Positions 14,745-15,663 of a DNA stretch of 15,663 nucleotides are shown here, piece by piece. Where the stretch lies: assembly GCA_028707655.1 (NCBI GenBank), contig JAQWAN010000018.1, forward strand, positions 1-15,663, written 5' to 3'. The stretch comes from Bacteroidaceae bacterium (lineage in GTDB: Bacteria; Bacteroidota; Bacteroidia; Bacteroidales; Bacteroidaceae). The translations under genes were made by a program, and so were the position numbers. The notes beneath the pieces were generated by a model. The model was not told where the DNA came from, did no database searches, and was given only the letters and a program-made list of their open reading frames with translations. Position 1 is the first letter of the stretch; the number at the start of each line of letters is the position of its first letter.

Positions 14745-15663
14745 ATGAAAAACGGAATAGCTGGCAATATAGCCAAAGGATTTTTACAGAGTAAGCTCTC
14801 TTTGTTGTTGATGGTAGCCTTTTTGCTCATCGGTGCTTACAGTATCTATTTAATACCTCGTGAAGAGGAACCACAGATCGTTGTACCTGTGGCAGATATA
14901 TTCTTAGGTGCACCTGGTGCTTCTCCTCAAGAGATAGAACGTTTATATATAGCTCCCTTAGAGAAAATTATATGGAATGTAAAAGGGATAGAGCATGTCT
15001 ATTCTAGCAGTATGAATGGACAGGCTATGTTAACAGCGCAGTTTAAAGTGGGCGAGGACCTGCAACGATCGTTAGTTAATTTATACAATGAGATACTCAA
15101 ACATATGGACCAGATGCCTCCTGGTGTCTCTATGCCTCTAATCAAAACACGTTCTATTGACGATGTTCCCGTTTTATCGATCACTTTATGGAGCAGGGAA
15201 CGTTCCGATTATATCATTCGTCAACAAGCCGAGCTCATAGAAGATGAGATTAAGAAGATACCTAATGTAACCAATGTGCATCTTATTGGTGGACGTTCTA
15301 GACAACTAACCATTGAGGTTGATCGTAGTAAACTAGCCGGTTTTAATCTCGACTTGACCACTGTATCCAATTATATTCAGGGTGCCAATCATCAACAAGT
15401 GGCTGGAAAGGCCTATCGCTCGAACACTGTTTTTCAATTAGAGACAGGCAATTTCTTAAAGAGCGCAGAAGAGGTAAAACATCTGATTGTTGGAATGAAT
15501 AAGGGAGTACCTGTTTATTTGTCCTCTATTGCTACGGTAAAAGAGGGACAATCGCTGGTTACTTCTTACGTCTCTTACGAGGGTATGCCAGCGGTAACCA
15601 TTGCTGTTAGTAAACAGCAAGGAGCAGATGCCAATGGAGTGTATTCGCAGGTCTTGACAAAGA
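14745..15663 (+). CDS. RND-family efflux permease, N-terminal part (3' end off window)
   Basis: An open frame runs from ATG 14745 to the right edge: 306 complete codons without a stop, out of about 1,000 for the family. The first membrane helix is about residues 18-37 ('KLSLLLMVAFLLIGAYSIYL'), followed by 'IPREEEPQIVVP' and 'GAPGASPQEIERLYIAPLEK', which are standard for RND pumps. 'IEHVYSSSMNG' and 'IPNVTNVHLIGG' belong to the porter subdomains. 'PREEEPQI' resembles the AcrB/MdtB-like and related hydrophobe-pump group more than heavy-metal CzcA pumps, but the TM4 proton-relay residues that would settle the class are outside the window. The start lies four bases after the adaptor stop. The pump exports substrate from the periplasm or inner membrane using the proton gradient. 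Confidence 0.94.
   Translation, partial: MKNGIAGNIAKGFLQSKLSLLLMVAFLLIGAYSIYLIPREEEPQIVVPVADIFLGAPGASPQEIERLYIAPLEKIIWNVKGIEHVYSSSMNGQAMLTAQFKVGEDLQRSLVNLYNEILKHMDQMPPGVSMPLIKTRSIDDVPVLSITLWSRERSDYIIRQQAELIEDEIKKIPNVTNVHLIGGRSRQLTIEVDRSKLAGFNLDLTTVSNYIQGANHQQVAGKAYRSNTVFQLETGNFLKSAEEVKHLIVGMNKGVPVYLSSIATVKEGQSLVTSYVSYEGMPAVTIAVSKQQGADANGVYSQVLTK

Overview
The window looks like ordinary chromosome from a Bacteroidales bacterium (Bacteroidota). Base composition is moderately AT-rich. Promoter-like sites match the Bacteroidota -7 element TAnnTTTG, starts are preceded by A-rich leaders rather than strong Shine-Dalgarno sequences, and the run exbD-tonB-DJ-1-ispD-recG is an arrangement I recall from Bacteroides and its relatives. 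A Porphyromonadaceae- or Dysgonomonadaceae-like source is plausible, but I cannot name a genus. I see no tRNA, rRNA, CRISPR array, insertion sequence or phage gene.

Layout, left to right. (1) 1-4414, + strand: the end of an exbD-type gene, a tonB-type gene, a DJ-1/PfpI gene, ispD (MEP isoprenoid pathway) and recG (fork-remodelling helicase), mostly overlapping or a few bases apart. (2) 4325-4691: a nearly perfect tandem duplication of about 184 bp that copies the last 29 codons of recG and its terminator region and ends inside the -7 box of the next promoter. (3) 4741-6040: ndk and a secreted M23 peptidase with a C-terminal LysM domain, closed by a strong terminator. (4) 6120-9873: a promoter, then a DUF1599-like protein built from two internal repeats, a MauE/DoxX-type membrane protein with a cysteine-less thioredoxin-like tail, tpiA, a SPOR-domain protein and folE. 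(5) 9958-11904, - strand: dnaG, convergent with folE across a terminator hairpin. (6) 11905-12259: an AT-rich divergent intergenic region with promoters for dnaG and for the efflux operon, the latter flanked by two identical 11-bp palindromes. (7) 12260-15663, + strand: a tripartite RND efflux operon (TolC-like outer-membrane protein, lipoprotein adaptor, inner-membrane pump), with the pump gene running off the right edge.

Most genes are housekeeping. The parts most worth a second look are the tandem duplication at the recG end, the palindrome pair around the efflux promoter with no regulator gene beside it, and the overlapping DUF1599/MauE-thioredoxin pair. I did not find a convincing undescribed multi-gene defence or mobile system.
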